Shown here in pieces: positions 49,444 through 59,810 of a stretch of 64,000 nt of DNA (position 1 is its first letter; the number at the start of each line of letters is the position of its first letter). This stretch comes from Phascolomyces articulosus. Taxonomy: Eukaryota; Mucoromycota; Mucoromycetes; Mucorales; Lichtheimiaceae. The stretch covers positions 105,507-169,506 of the forward strand of contig JAIXMP010000056.1 in NCBI GenBank assembly GCA_025677815.1, read 5' to 3'. The notes beneath the pieces were generated by a model, which saw only the letters and a list, made by a program, of their open reading frames with translations, had not been told where the DNA came from and made no database searches. A program made the position numbers and the translations under genes.

Positions 49444-49935
49444 ATGTACCCGATTTCCTTAGTTGTTACTCTTTTCTTTGGTATTATTGCCATGTCCACT
49501 AAAGTTTTTTCTTTATCTTCTAATGTTACAGCGCAACTAGAACCCCTGAATGCTGATAATTCCAACGATAATAATACACTGTCATTCTTTTTAAAGTTAA
49601 AAGAAGGTGGTGATGGATACCGCAGATATGATATAGAAGAGGCTGATGATAAAAACCGATGTGACAAATTATATCTCAAGGACAAGTATTTTGGCAATAT
49701 ACATGAAACATCATGTACGACATTTTATAGGTGTATCCAAGATATGAATTCCATCGAAAAATATTGGTCACTTTGGTATGAATGTGACTCGGGCGCACAG
49801 ATTCATAAAAAGGCTCAGAAGTGCGCACAAGCGAAAGAAGTGCAGTGCAAGAAGAAGAATCTAAAAATGAGGTCAACGTTGATATTAATAGTACTGATAT
49901 TGGCAGCTATAATAACAATGTTACAACAGCTTTGA
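49444..49935 (+). CDS. Secreted CBM14-like (peritrophin-A) cysteine-rich protein
   Basis: Single exon, 163 aa. Residues 1-23 (MYPISLVVTLFFGIIAMSTK) form a signal peptide. Cysteines at 73, 91, 97, 114, 127 and 135 give spacing C-x17-C-x5-C-x16-C-x12-C-x7-C, matching the chitin-binding peritrophin-A (CBM14) fold. Aromatic residues near the third and fourth Cys (TTFYRC, YWSLWYEC) fit the sugar-binding face. The C-terminus after residue 142 is hydrophobic (STLILIVLILAAIITML), like a membrane or GPI signal. In fungi CBM14 proteins shield cell-wall chitin or act as effectors, so a wall-surface role is plausible. A second frame from about 49848 to 50012 also gives a plausible Ser/Thr tail, discussed under findings. 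Confidence 0.75.
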   Translation: MYPISLVVTLFFGIIAMSTKVFSLSSNVTAQLEPLNADNSNDNNTLSFFLKLKEGGDGYRRYDIEEADDKNRCDKLYLKDKYFGNIHETSCTTFYRCIQDMNSIEKYWSLWYECDSGAQIHKKAQKCAQAKEVQCKKKNLKMRSTLILIVLILAAIITMLQQL

Positions 49936-50418
49936 AATCTTATAACTCATCGGCTACCTCATTAACACCTTTGTATTATCACCTTTCACATCTTTCTCTT
50001 ATTCTTCAATAATTGCTTTGTTTTTGTTTATCTTCTTATCTGTTTTCATTTTTATTTTGTAAAAAACAATAAAGATGAATGTTGTCATTTTAAATAATAC
50101 TTTAGAGCAGGATGTCCGCAAGGTTGAAAAATGAGGTGTCCATAATAATTTCCTATCTCAAACCCCATAACGTAGAAACCAACATCGTCACATCCTCAGC
50201 AATCATATCTCCATTTATCTTTATTATTATTATATTCAAAACGGAAAGCAGAAATAGTTTGCCCATATTTATAAATCTGACCTATTTGGTTCGGATGGTT
50301 TGAAGCCTTTTTTTCCCTCCCTTAATATTTAGCAACGAGATTCCAAAATAACTTCTTGCAACTTTTGGAAACCAACCTTTCTTTCACCCTCTATCGCTTT
50401 TTGTTTAACATCAGCATT

Positions 50419-52340
50419 ATGTCAACTTACCTTTTTAAAACAGCTTCAGAAAATTGGGAGATAGTTGATGCAATCAAAGCATACAAAGATGAAAAAGAAA
50501 CGTCTTCAGAATCTGTGTGGTCATTATTATTACAAGATCTTGAGAAACTCGCAGAAAAACGCCCATTCCTCAAGAATACAGCCAACGCATCTCGTGAAAA
50601 AATTGAGGTTTATGCAGAAATTATTATATTGTTGAATATCTTAACAAAATATACTCATGTTTATTTATAGTGGTTTTTTGAAAATGCTTCCAAACCTGTC
50701 ATCTACACTTCAAAACTGGCTGATTCGATTAGCAGCATCAACCGAGTTACACAAAAAAGCTATTTTCCATCGGTAAGTTCACCAAACTTTATTTAAAATG
50801 AAAGACTTAATCAATGTTCTATGTTATTAGACCATCACACCTGCACAGTCAAGTTCTGCCCGTAAACGCAAGAAAGGAAATGATGACCAAAGCAACGTAA
50901 GGGCATATTTGTAGTTATTTTACGATTTAGGATCTAACATACGCAACATTTAATGGTAGGCCATTAATATCACAAAAAACAAAAAAAGATGCGCCTTTCA
51001 GCCACTTACTCTGACTCCTTCGGTGTCGCTCAACCGGCCCACCAATGAGAATGAAGATGCAGCATTACTGAACCAACACTACTATGCCAAGCTTTCCGAC
51101 GCACATGTTCCCGAAGGCGTTGACAGCTGTATTGAAACTGATGCGGAATATGCAAAAAACATGGACGATCAATATGCAAATCGGTCGCTTAATAAAGTCA
51201 AGGCTGCGATGACTTTTTTGGAAATATCCTGGACTAACCTTTCTCGGAGTTCCTCGACTATGTTTGGGCAAATAGCTGTGGTTCAGATACTCCTTTGGAT
51301 GATGGTTCGATCATCAAGTTGGCCAAGTATATTCTCACTGATTTCCATGCGAACTTCATTAAGCTCCCACCGCTGACGCATGCCCTAATTTCACCCTAAC
51401 TGGTTTTCAATTTTGTACATGATTTTTATATTAGCGGAAATTCTACCTTAGCTAGTAGTTTTTTTTTTTTTTGACAAAAACCTTTCTGCCATTTCGAGAT
51501 GTTCATGGAGTTGGTAAACTAATCATAACGATGCTAGTAAATACATTGAATAGATGTTGTTTTCATTGTAGAAGCCAAAGGATGTCAAAAAAAAAAACAT
51601 AATATATTTAGAAGAATAAAAAGAAAATGGAGTCTCATATAAAAATCATGTCACAAAATTGAAATTTATTTCAAAACCGGTTGGGGTGGAATAAGGGCAT
51701 GCGCCGCTGACACTCACAAGCGAAATGAACGCACCCCATTTTGTGAATCCATCCTTCCGATGTTCAAGTACTTTAGTGCTGCGACTGGACTACTTTCATT
51801 TATTTGGTAAAACCGTGTTGACACTAATTATCAGTCTTCAATGAACTCATCTCTTTATATATTTATAGGTGCGAAAAGGCTTCCCCCTCTTTAAAACAGG
51901 TTGGAATATACCATCCCGGGATCGGATCTAAATTGATTGATGGGTTTGGAGCAAGTGTGAAGGATAGGGTAGACCGGTTATTGATAATGCTCTGAGTAAG
52001 AAAAAGAAAAAGAAAGAAGAGGGGGGAGAACAAAATGTGTGATAGCCATTGATAGTGACGCAACGTACAGACAGTATGATACTCCACACAACCAGGAGGA
52101 TTTTCTCAAGTTGTTAGAATGTACCAGTGCTTGTTTGCGGCTTGATATGATGAAATATCGATGTGCTCCAATCAAAACATTCAAAAAAAGACAAATTTTC
52201 GCCATCCAGGCAACTGGTAATAGGATTACACTTTTAAACAACAAAGTTTGAAGGCACACACATCGCTCGTATTGAAACATGATCGGCTGCAGTGCCAACG
52301 TATTAGGAGGACCGGTTACATTGGGTGAGGGTGTTTGAAT
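50419..52340 (+). pseudogene. Decayed multi-exon hypothetical gene
   Basis: Well-formed early exons (about 50419-50609, 50671-50772, 50831-50899 and from 50959) join in frame: MSTYLFKTASENWEIVDAIK, FENASKPVIYTSKLADSISS. Then the frame breaks. It changes near 51243, where a 53-bp segment resembles a poor intron, before FLDYVWANSCGSDTPLDDGS and YILTDFHANFIKLPPLTHAL, then a stop. Later pieces are NERTPFCESILPMFKYFSAA, WCEKASPSLKQVGIYHPGIG, DSDATYRQYDTPHNQEDFLK and RQIFAIQATGNRITLLNNK, each in a different frame with stops between. It resembles the large lineage-specific hypothetical families of Mucorales, sometimes expanded. A functional short product from the first exons cannot be excluded. Confidence 0.55.
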
Positions 52341-54090
52341 TGCTACTGAAATTGAAGGTAAAGTAGATTTATAAAATATCAAACGTACTATACAACATTG
52401 CTAATTAACACTGCTATTTTTAGGAAATATGTACAGAACAAGAGCAAGCATCAAAAGAATTACAAAAAGAACAAGCACTGTAGAGAATAATTTTTTTTAA
52501 AAAAAAAACTCAAACCCAACTGAAAAACACGAATTCGTGTTTCTCCATGTGTAACCTTGTGAGATTGGACCTGAATTTAACTCAATTTAGCTGGGAGTTT
52601 ACACAAATTCGTATTTTTATGATCATATTTGAGAATCCCTTTTCTACGGTAAATGAGTCTGTTTACTGTACATATACTATTGTTATACACGTTGTTTATG
52701 TGATATATGGTGGTGGTATATACATAAAATAAGTAGTTGTCCAATTTATTTGTTGTTGTACATCATGTATAAGCATTTCTAATGGGTTATACTATTGATA
52801 CCATATAGATATTATTATAATATGTGGCGAGAACAAGATGCAGCGACAGGACCTAATGAAGAATGCCTTTCCATGTGAGACACCATCGTAATATAATACG
52901 TACAACAAACTAGCAACTAGAAATATCTAATCTAAAGTATTAGAAAATGCAACAAATACTATCCAACTTTCAAATAAACTTGGATATTAGCATGAAAATG
53001 TAATATAATAGAAATGTAAAATTTGTACTACACAAAAATGAATTTATTTTTTATGTCGGTTATGCAGCGTGTTTCATCTTGACCAATTAATGGGCAGACC
53101 TCACAAGGCTGGACCCACGAGGGAGTCAATTAGAGGGCTATATAAGGTTTTTTATAGCAGCCAATCATTACACGAGATTGTATTATTCCATGAAACTTTC
53201 TCGGCCTCGCTATACATAACGATTCTTTTGACAGTTACTTCTTCGCCTTTTTATTTAACCTTTTACTTTGTCATTTAGCTTCCATTTTACTTTGCCCCTA
53301 AGCGACCTACATTACTATATTTTTTTTTCTCATTAGATGTTTATATATTATTAAATAATAGACATTGTATTATTTATCACAGCTTAGCCTCTGTAGACAA
53401 ACTGTATAAATACCCCACTTTTTTTTAATAAACTTTTGCAAAACTTCATTCATTTACTCTTTACCTATTCTTGATATATTTTACTACCAGCTTCATGTGG
53501 CGTAATCAATGTACCTAGCAGCCACACCCCACAAATTTGACACCTGTATATGATTCATAAATCTGCTGAATAACTTATTCTGACTCTATTATTATAAAAA
53601 CATTCTCATTATATTTTTCACACATGACTTGTATTATTGCTACAAAAAAAATCTATGGTGACATTTTTATTATAAAATGAAAACCTGCCTTCAACAATCT
53701 ATGATATAGATGGTCTATAGTAGAATAAGGAATATTCAATTGGTTCAATTTTTCGTTGACAACACTTTATTAGCAAATAAATAAAATACGAAAAAAAAGG
53801 TATCAGGAACATGTTCGTTACAGTAGCCCGTGCATTCCTTCTTTTGCTTCGTTTCAGACTGAAAAGATTTACTCCTTAATGATAATAAAAGCTTGTATTT
53901 TTATAATAAAAGCAATAATAATAAATTTATCCATACAATTGTATTATGTATAACTATAGCATTATCTTGAATACGTATGTGTATCTGCGTGAGTGTATCG
54001 AAATTCTATATTTATTAACTAATAATGATATCCGTGTAAAATTTCACTGCCAAATTATTTTTTCCGGGCGGGCGTCGAATTAATTTAATG
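52341..54090. other. Gene-poor AT-rich region
   Basis: No sustained coding signal. Around 53130-53150 and 53401-53440 there are TATA-like boxes (CTATATAAGG; CTGTATAAATACCCC) and an AATAAA, which could belong to a solo LTR, but I could not find matching ends. Confidence 0.45.
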
Positions 54091-54275
54091 CCATGGAAGC
54101 CTGTGTATACCTCTTATTCTTTTTTTTTTCCTTATCCCCCATTGGCGTTGAGAATTCCACTAATATTCATCACTCCATCCACTGCCGCTGCCACACTCTC
54201 TACCACTGTCGCTGCTACTACCACTACCACTACTACCCTCGCTACTACTGCGATTACCCCTGCTGCTGCTGCTAA

Positions 54276-54770
54276 CATGACCGGAGATCCTATGGATCTT
54301 GATGCATTATGAGAATCTTTGGATTCTGCATTCCCCACCTCCTTCTCATCTTCTAATTCCGAATCTGCTACAGCTACCTCTTCCACTTCTTCCGGCTCCA
54401 GTTCTTCTTCCCCCTCCATTGGTGAGAAGCGAATAATTGACGGCGGCGACGACCATCGCTCTGTTGGTGGTAAGTTTCCTCGGCTTGCAGACGAAACTAA
54501 TGAGCAACATGCTCAGCGTGTGATGCTTGGTGATGACGACGATGATGACAGTGATAGTAATGAAGATTCAAAGATGACTTCCTCGGAAGAAGGTGTTCCT
54601 GCTGCTGCCCGGTTAGCGTTTAGTTGCCCAACCACGTCGCCTCTATCCTGGTGCTTGCGCCGCTTCTCTCGCCCGTGTCCACGATTGGATGAGCGCTGTT
54701 ACTCTCCCCTCTGTTGTTCCCCCACAACATGGTGATGATAACAATGAAGATGATGATGAAGATGAATAAG
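54276..54770 (+). pseudogene. Broken Ser-rich, acidic ORF
   Basis: From ATG 54276 the frame reads MTGDPMDLDAL, stops at 54309-54311, then continues open in the same frame: ESLDSAFPTSFSSS, a Ser/Thr run, then GEKRIIDGGDDHRSVGGKFP and DDDDDDSDSNED. Near 54610 coding passes to another frame (RLVAQPRRLYPGACAASLAR, then VHDWMSAVTLPSVVPPQHG) and ends in an acidic run with a TAA at about 54768. A small CGGTTAG/CGTTTAG duplication may mark the frameshift. It could be the start of a retroelement gag-like protein or of an acidic nuclear protein. The adjacent repeat seems to have grown from its acidic tail. Confidence 0.5.
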
Positions 54771-57058
54771 AAAGCGGAGAAGAAGATAGCGGTGATCGTA
54801 GCGATTACGAAGATGGAGAACGCAGCGGTAACGAAGAAGATAAAGAAACAGATGAAGAAGGCCGAATTGAAAAAGATGTAGTTGTTGCTGGTAACGGTGA
54901 TGAAAAGAGTGACGACAACGATGATGAAGAAAGCGACGATGATGATAATGAGAAAGCAACGATGATGATGAAGAAAGTGACGATGGTGATGAAGAAGGTG
55001 ACGATGATGAAGAAAGCGGCGATGATGATGATAAAAGCGATGATGATGGTAGGAAAAGCGACGATAACGAGTATGAAGAAAGGGAATATAGTGATGATGA
55101 AGAAAGCTGCGATGATGAAGAACAAGTGAATATAATGTTGAAGAAATATAATGTGAATGTGATGAATAATAATGTAAATGTGACGATGAAGAAAGTGAAT
55201 ATGATGATGAAAAAAGCGGTGATGATAATGAAGAAGAAAGTGCCGATTATGGTGAAAAAAGTGACGATGATGATGATGAGAAAGCGACAATACTGATGAA
55301 GAAAACGATGATGAAGGAGAAGAAATTGAATATGATGATGAAGAGAGCAAAGATGACGAAGAAAAAAGCGAAGATGATGAAGAAGAAAGCGACGGTGATG
55401 ATGATGAAAAACCAAGCATGATAATGAAGAAAGTGAATATGATAATGAAGATAGTAAACATGATGACGAAGGAGAAAGTAAGTACAATAGTAAAGAAAAC
55501 GACGATGATGACGATAAACAAAGTGAATATGATGAAAAAGAAGAAAGTGAGTATGATTATAAAGAAAGCGACGGTGAGGATGAAGAAAGCGGCGATGATG
55601 AAGGATAATGTGAATGTGATGGTGAAGAAAATGAAGATGATGAAGAAGAAGAAAGCGAAGATGGTGAAGAAGAATAATGTGAATGTGACGATGAAGAAAT
55701 GGAAGATTATAATCATGTAGAAAGAGAATATAATGATGATGAAAATGAAGATGATGATGAAGAGAGTGAAGATGATGATGAATAAGAAAGTGACATTGAT
55801 GAAAAAGAAAATCAATATAATGAGAAAGAAAATGAAGATGATGATGAAACGAGTGACGATGATGATTATGAAGTAAGAGAATATAATCATGTTGAAGAAA
55901 GTAGTGATGATGATGAGAAAGCAACGATGATGATGAAGAAAGCGGTGATGATGATAAAGAAAGCGCGATGATGATGAAAATAGTGAATTTGATGATGACG
56001 ATAGTGGCGATAATAAAGAAGGAAGTAAATATGATGATGAAGAAAGTGACGATGATGATGAAGAAAGTGAAGTTGATGATGATGATGAAGAGAGTGAATA
56101 TGATGATGAACAAAGCGACGATACAGATGAAGAAGAAAATGAATATGATGATGATGAAGGGGACGACGAGGAAGAAGAAAGCAACCATGATGGTAATGAA
56201 AGTGAAGATGATGTTGAAGATAATGAACATGATGATGATGATGAAGAAGAAAGCGAACACGATGATAAAAAAAAAAGCGACGATGATGACGAATAAGAAA
56301 GTTAATATTATGATGAAGAAGAAAGTAAATATGATGAAGAGAAAAGTGAATATAATGATGAAGAAGGCAACGATAATGATGAAAAAGAAAGCCACGATTA
56401 TAAAGAAGGAAGTGACGATGATGATGGAGAAAGCGACGATGATGATGATGAAAAAAGTGATAATGATAATGAAGAAAGCAGCGATGATGATGAAAAAAGT
56501 AATGATGATGAAGAAAACAAAGATGGTGATGAAGAAAGTGAAGATGATGATAACGATGAATAAAGCGAAGATGATGAAGAAGATAGTGACGGTGATAATC
56601 AAAAAAGTGACGATGATAATGAAGAAGAAAGTGCCTATGAAGAAGAAGAAAATGAGTATAATGATGAAGAAATTGACGATGATGATGATGATGATGATGA
56701 TGAAAGCGGCGATGAAGTGGAAAAAAGCATTAATGATGGTGATGTAAACGACAATGATGATGAAGGAAGGGACGATAATGTTAGGGACTGTGACAATAAT
56801 GATAGTGAAAGGAACGATAATGATAGTGAAGAAAGAGAATATAGTCATAATGAGGAAAGCTTTGATGATGCTGAAGGGAGTAGCAATGATGATGATGAAG
56901 AAAGCTTTGATGATGAAGAAGAAGAAAGTGACGATTATGATGAAGAAAGTGACGATGATCATGAAGAAAACAAAGATGATGATGGAGAAAGTGAATATGA
57001 TGATAAAGATAGCGAAGACAATGATGAACAAAGCGACAATAATGATGATGAAAGCAGC

Positions 57059-57094
<36 letters not shown>

Positions 57095-57720
57095 AAAAGC
57101 AGCGATGATGATGAAAAAAGTAATGATGATGAAGAAAATGAAGATGATGAAGAAAATGAAGATGATGATACAGTACCCGCTCGCTAAACCAGTACCCAAA
57201 ATATGTGAGGAACTGTACCGGTTTAGCAAAATACCAGTTTAACGAATACCGGTTTAGTGAGCGGGTACTGTAATAAGAAAGTAATGATGGTGAAGAAGAA
57301 AGTGAATATGATAATGAAGAAGGCGGCGATGACGAAGAGGAAAGCAAATATGAAGAAGAAGAAAACGTCGCATGATGATAATGAGAAAGCAACCATGATG
57401 TTGATGAAGAAAGTGATGCTGATAATGAAAAAAGTGAAGATGATGAAGAAAGTGAAGATAATGATGAAGATAATAAAGATGATGATAATGATAAAGAAGG
57501 CGACGATGAGAAAGAAGGACATAAATATGAGAAAGAAGGACATAAATACGATAATGAAGAAGAAGATGATGATGATGAAAAAAACAACGATAAAGAAGAA
57601 AATCAAGAAGATGATGGCGAAAGTGAAGATAATGATGACAACGACGATGATGATGATGATGATATTGGTAATTATATTGGTATTGAAGAAAGTGATAGTG
57701 AACAAAAAAGTAGACCAAAT
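54731..57720 (+). repeat. Degenerate GAT/GAA acidic-codon repeat array, about 3 kb
   Basis: Nearly 3 kb of imperfect GATGATGAAGAAAGTGACGA-type units, with very few C bases on this strand. One + strand frame at a time reads Asp/Glu/Ser-rich and changes frame often, with scattered TAA/TGA. Long open frames on both strands (up to 660 codons on the minus strand, Ile/Phe/His-rich) are composition artefacts. It looks like a replication-slippage expansion of a short DDEESD-coding minisatellite. It is interrupted at 57171-57270 by a small transposon. Confidence 0.85.
57171..57270. mobile_element. 100-bp Tc1/mariner-type MITE
   Basis: An insertion of foreign composition inside the acidic repeat. Its ends are inverted repeats: CAGTACCCGCTCGCTAAACC on the left, and the right end read inward is CAGTACCCGCTCACTAAACC. 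It is flanked by TA on both sides (57169-57170 and 57271-57272), the target-site duplication of Tc1/mariner/pogo elements. The interior has further short copies of ACCGGTTTAG. It has no coding capacity and so would need a transposase in trans. Confidence 0.88.
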
Positions 57721-58344
57721 TTTTATTTAACAAGAGTAGTAGAGTTACTAAGTGAATGCTGCGTCTTAATAGGACATATCTGCTTTAGTCTGACCCTTTT
57801 TTCAAAGTAGTAAAAAAAGCCTTAAAGGCAAAGAGGGGGGTAGAGAGTTTTTTTTTCATATTATGTTTTATTTTAGACTATATTAGAAGAGGGCTAGGGT
57901 CAAAAGATGAAAGAAAAAGACCTATGCTGCTTCCTAATGTGGTTGAGAGTTACAGTTTTCAGTGCTATTGTTTTCTAGTAGATGCTGTTGTTATACATAC
58001 TTAGTGAAATAGGTTTATTTCAACAGTGTTAATCTATATAATCATTTAGCAACCTGGGTCTAGATCCTTAGTAGCAGAAAAATCTTAGTGATAACAGTAG
58101 TTATCAAAATCAAAGAGGAATGAACAAATAAGTGGCCATATATGTGACTAGTATTCTTTTTGATTTTACTGTTGTAGTGTTTTTTTTTAAAAGTTTATTC
58201 ACGGTATAAGATATAAGATCTTTGGTCATAGTAATTGGTATATCTAGAAGTGAGTGCATATAAAAGCATTCTATAAGATGGAAGAGAGACGTAGTCGAGT
58301 ATCGCGCGCGGCAAACCACACTTAATTATATACTTTTAAAAATC
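57721..58344. other. Spacer before LINE, no gene seen
   Basis: AT-rich sequence between the acidic repeat and the LINE. No domain-like frame. A short GCGCGCGG block occurs at about 58304-58311. Confidence 0.5.
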
Positions 58345-58374
58345 CATTTTTTTCTATTTTAAAATAATCCCGCA

Positions 58375-59810
58375 TTGTCATCAAATAAACAAGAAAAAGC
58401 CATAAAAAACGTGTTTACACAAAACAAAGTAATTATCTCTACTATCAAATCACCTCCAGAACATAAAGTTCATAAACGCCATACCACCACTACCACATTG
58501 TTACACACCTTCAAAGTCATTGGAAATAATAAACCAAGAATAGATGGTAGTAGCAACAATAACGAACAACAAATCAACAATAACAGTCAACTCCTCATAG
58601 AGGAGAGTATTGACTCATTTCCATCCCTACCATCACCAATAGCAAGCCAAGTGGAAATCAATAATGTTCCACAATGGGCACAATTTCTTGTATGCAACCA
58701 ACAAGAAATGTAAAAGAAAATGGAAGCACAAGAAACGGAACTCAAAGTTCAGAGCGGAAAGCTTCAACTTTTCCAAAAACTAGTGGAAGAGAATAAAGAT
58801 CTGAAAGCTCAACTTGAAGCTGCAAATGCACGAATTAGGGAATTTGAATCACAAAACCCCACAAAGAGCAGCGAATCAGAGAATATCACTACGGAAACAA
58901 TAGGTCAAGATATTCTCCTCACAGGAACATGTGAATCAATTCACTCCATCTCACATGAAGAATGGGAGAAACGTAAGGCTGAAATTGAAGCCAAAAAGCA
59001 ACAACAACAGCAACAAGATGAAGAAAAGCAGATGAAGTAATTGAAACAATTGGATAACCAACAAAAGCAACATCAACAATAAAAGCAATGTCGTCAACAG
59101 CAACCAAAGCTAAGTGAAAACGATACAATCATCTCCTACGCCAATATTGCAAGAAGAAATGTTGTACCAAAAAAAAAAGAGTACAACCACCACCCCTATC
59201 TGAAAAAATGATTAAATGGGCACGTTATCTCCTCCAACCAGCAACGGGTCCCACCTCATAAAAATTCGTATATATGGGTGCCCCTCGCCGGGCTTTACAT
59301 AGTAAAATCCAGAAAGCTCTCAGTTTAGTTGGCATAGCAAAAGAAAGAATCATCGATATTCAATTTCCAACTCATAGTATAGTAGGAATTCTGATCCATA
59401 CATCTTATGAAAAAGAAGTCCGTGAACTACTTACTCAAGCAAAGCTTATGCCAAAAGATGGATTTAATCCTACCACAGCATCAACAATTGGTAACCAAAC
59501 ACTTTTAGCGACATTAACAGAAGAAGAACGTACACTTGAAGCTAAAAAGCTATACCAAGAAAGGATGTTCGAAATGTATTCCCACATGCCTAAGAAACAT
59601 CTTAGAATTGCCATTTTACGCCATTTTACTTCCTTACTAAAAGAAAATCAACACCATATGGATCTGGAGTACTGGACTAAATTCCAAGAAAAGTATCTAA
59701 AGCCAGTTTACAATAAACGGCCTCGATTAGATACAGTTGAAGATGCTAGACATGTGTTGTCAGGTAACAATGGCAACAGTAACAATGGATCAGAACCTAT
59801 GCAAGAATAA
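58375..59810 (+). pseudogene. LINE ORF1 (dead)
   Basis: Read from about 58375 the frame begins with TTG, not ATG. It is Gln/Asn-rich, then coiled coil (EENKDLKAQLEAANARIREF), then poly-Gln. Stops lie at 58711, 59038 and 59080, all TAA; two sit within CAA/CAG-rich sequence. From 59274 an open segment to 59810 contains PRRALHSKIQKALSLVGIAK, ILIHTSYEKEVRELLTQAKL and an acidic C-terminus. By family this is the RNA-binding coat protein of the LINE particle. Confidence 0.7.

Noticed and set aside
53050..53530. Possible solo LTR with TATA boxes and AATAAA
   Set aside because: No TG...CA inverted ends, no target duplication and no second copy in the window could be found.
55968..57730. Met/Lys/Asp/Glu-rich open frames on the + strand in the same repeat
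   Set aside because: Same repeat read in shifted frames. No single frame continues and stops are frequent.
54699..57733. Very long open frames on the minus strand (up to 660 codons) rich in Ile, Phe, His or Ser
   Set aside because: They are the reverse reading of a GAT/GAA repeat, where stop codons are rare by composition. No start context, no domain, and several overlap in all frames.
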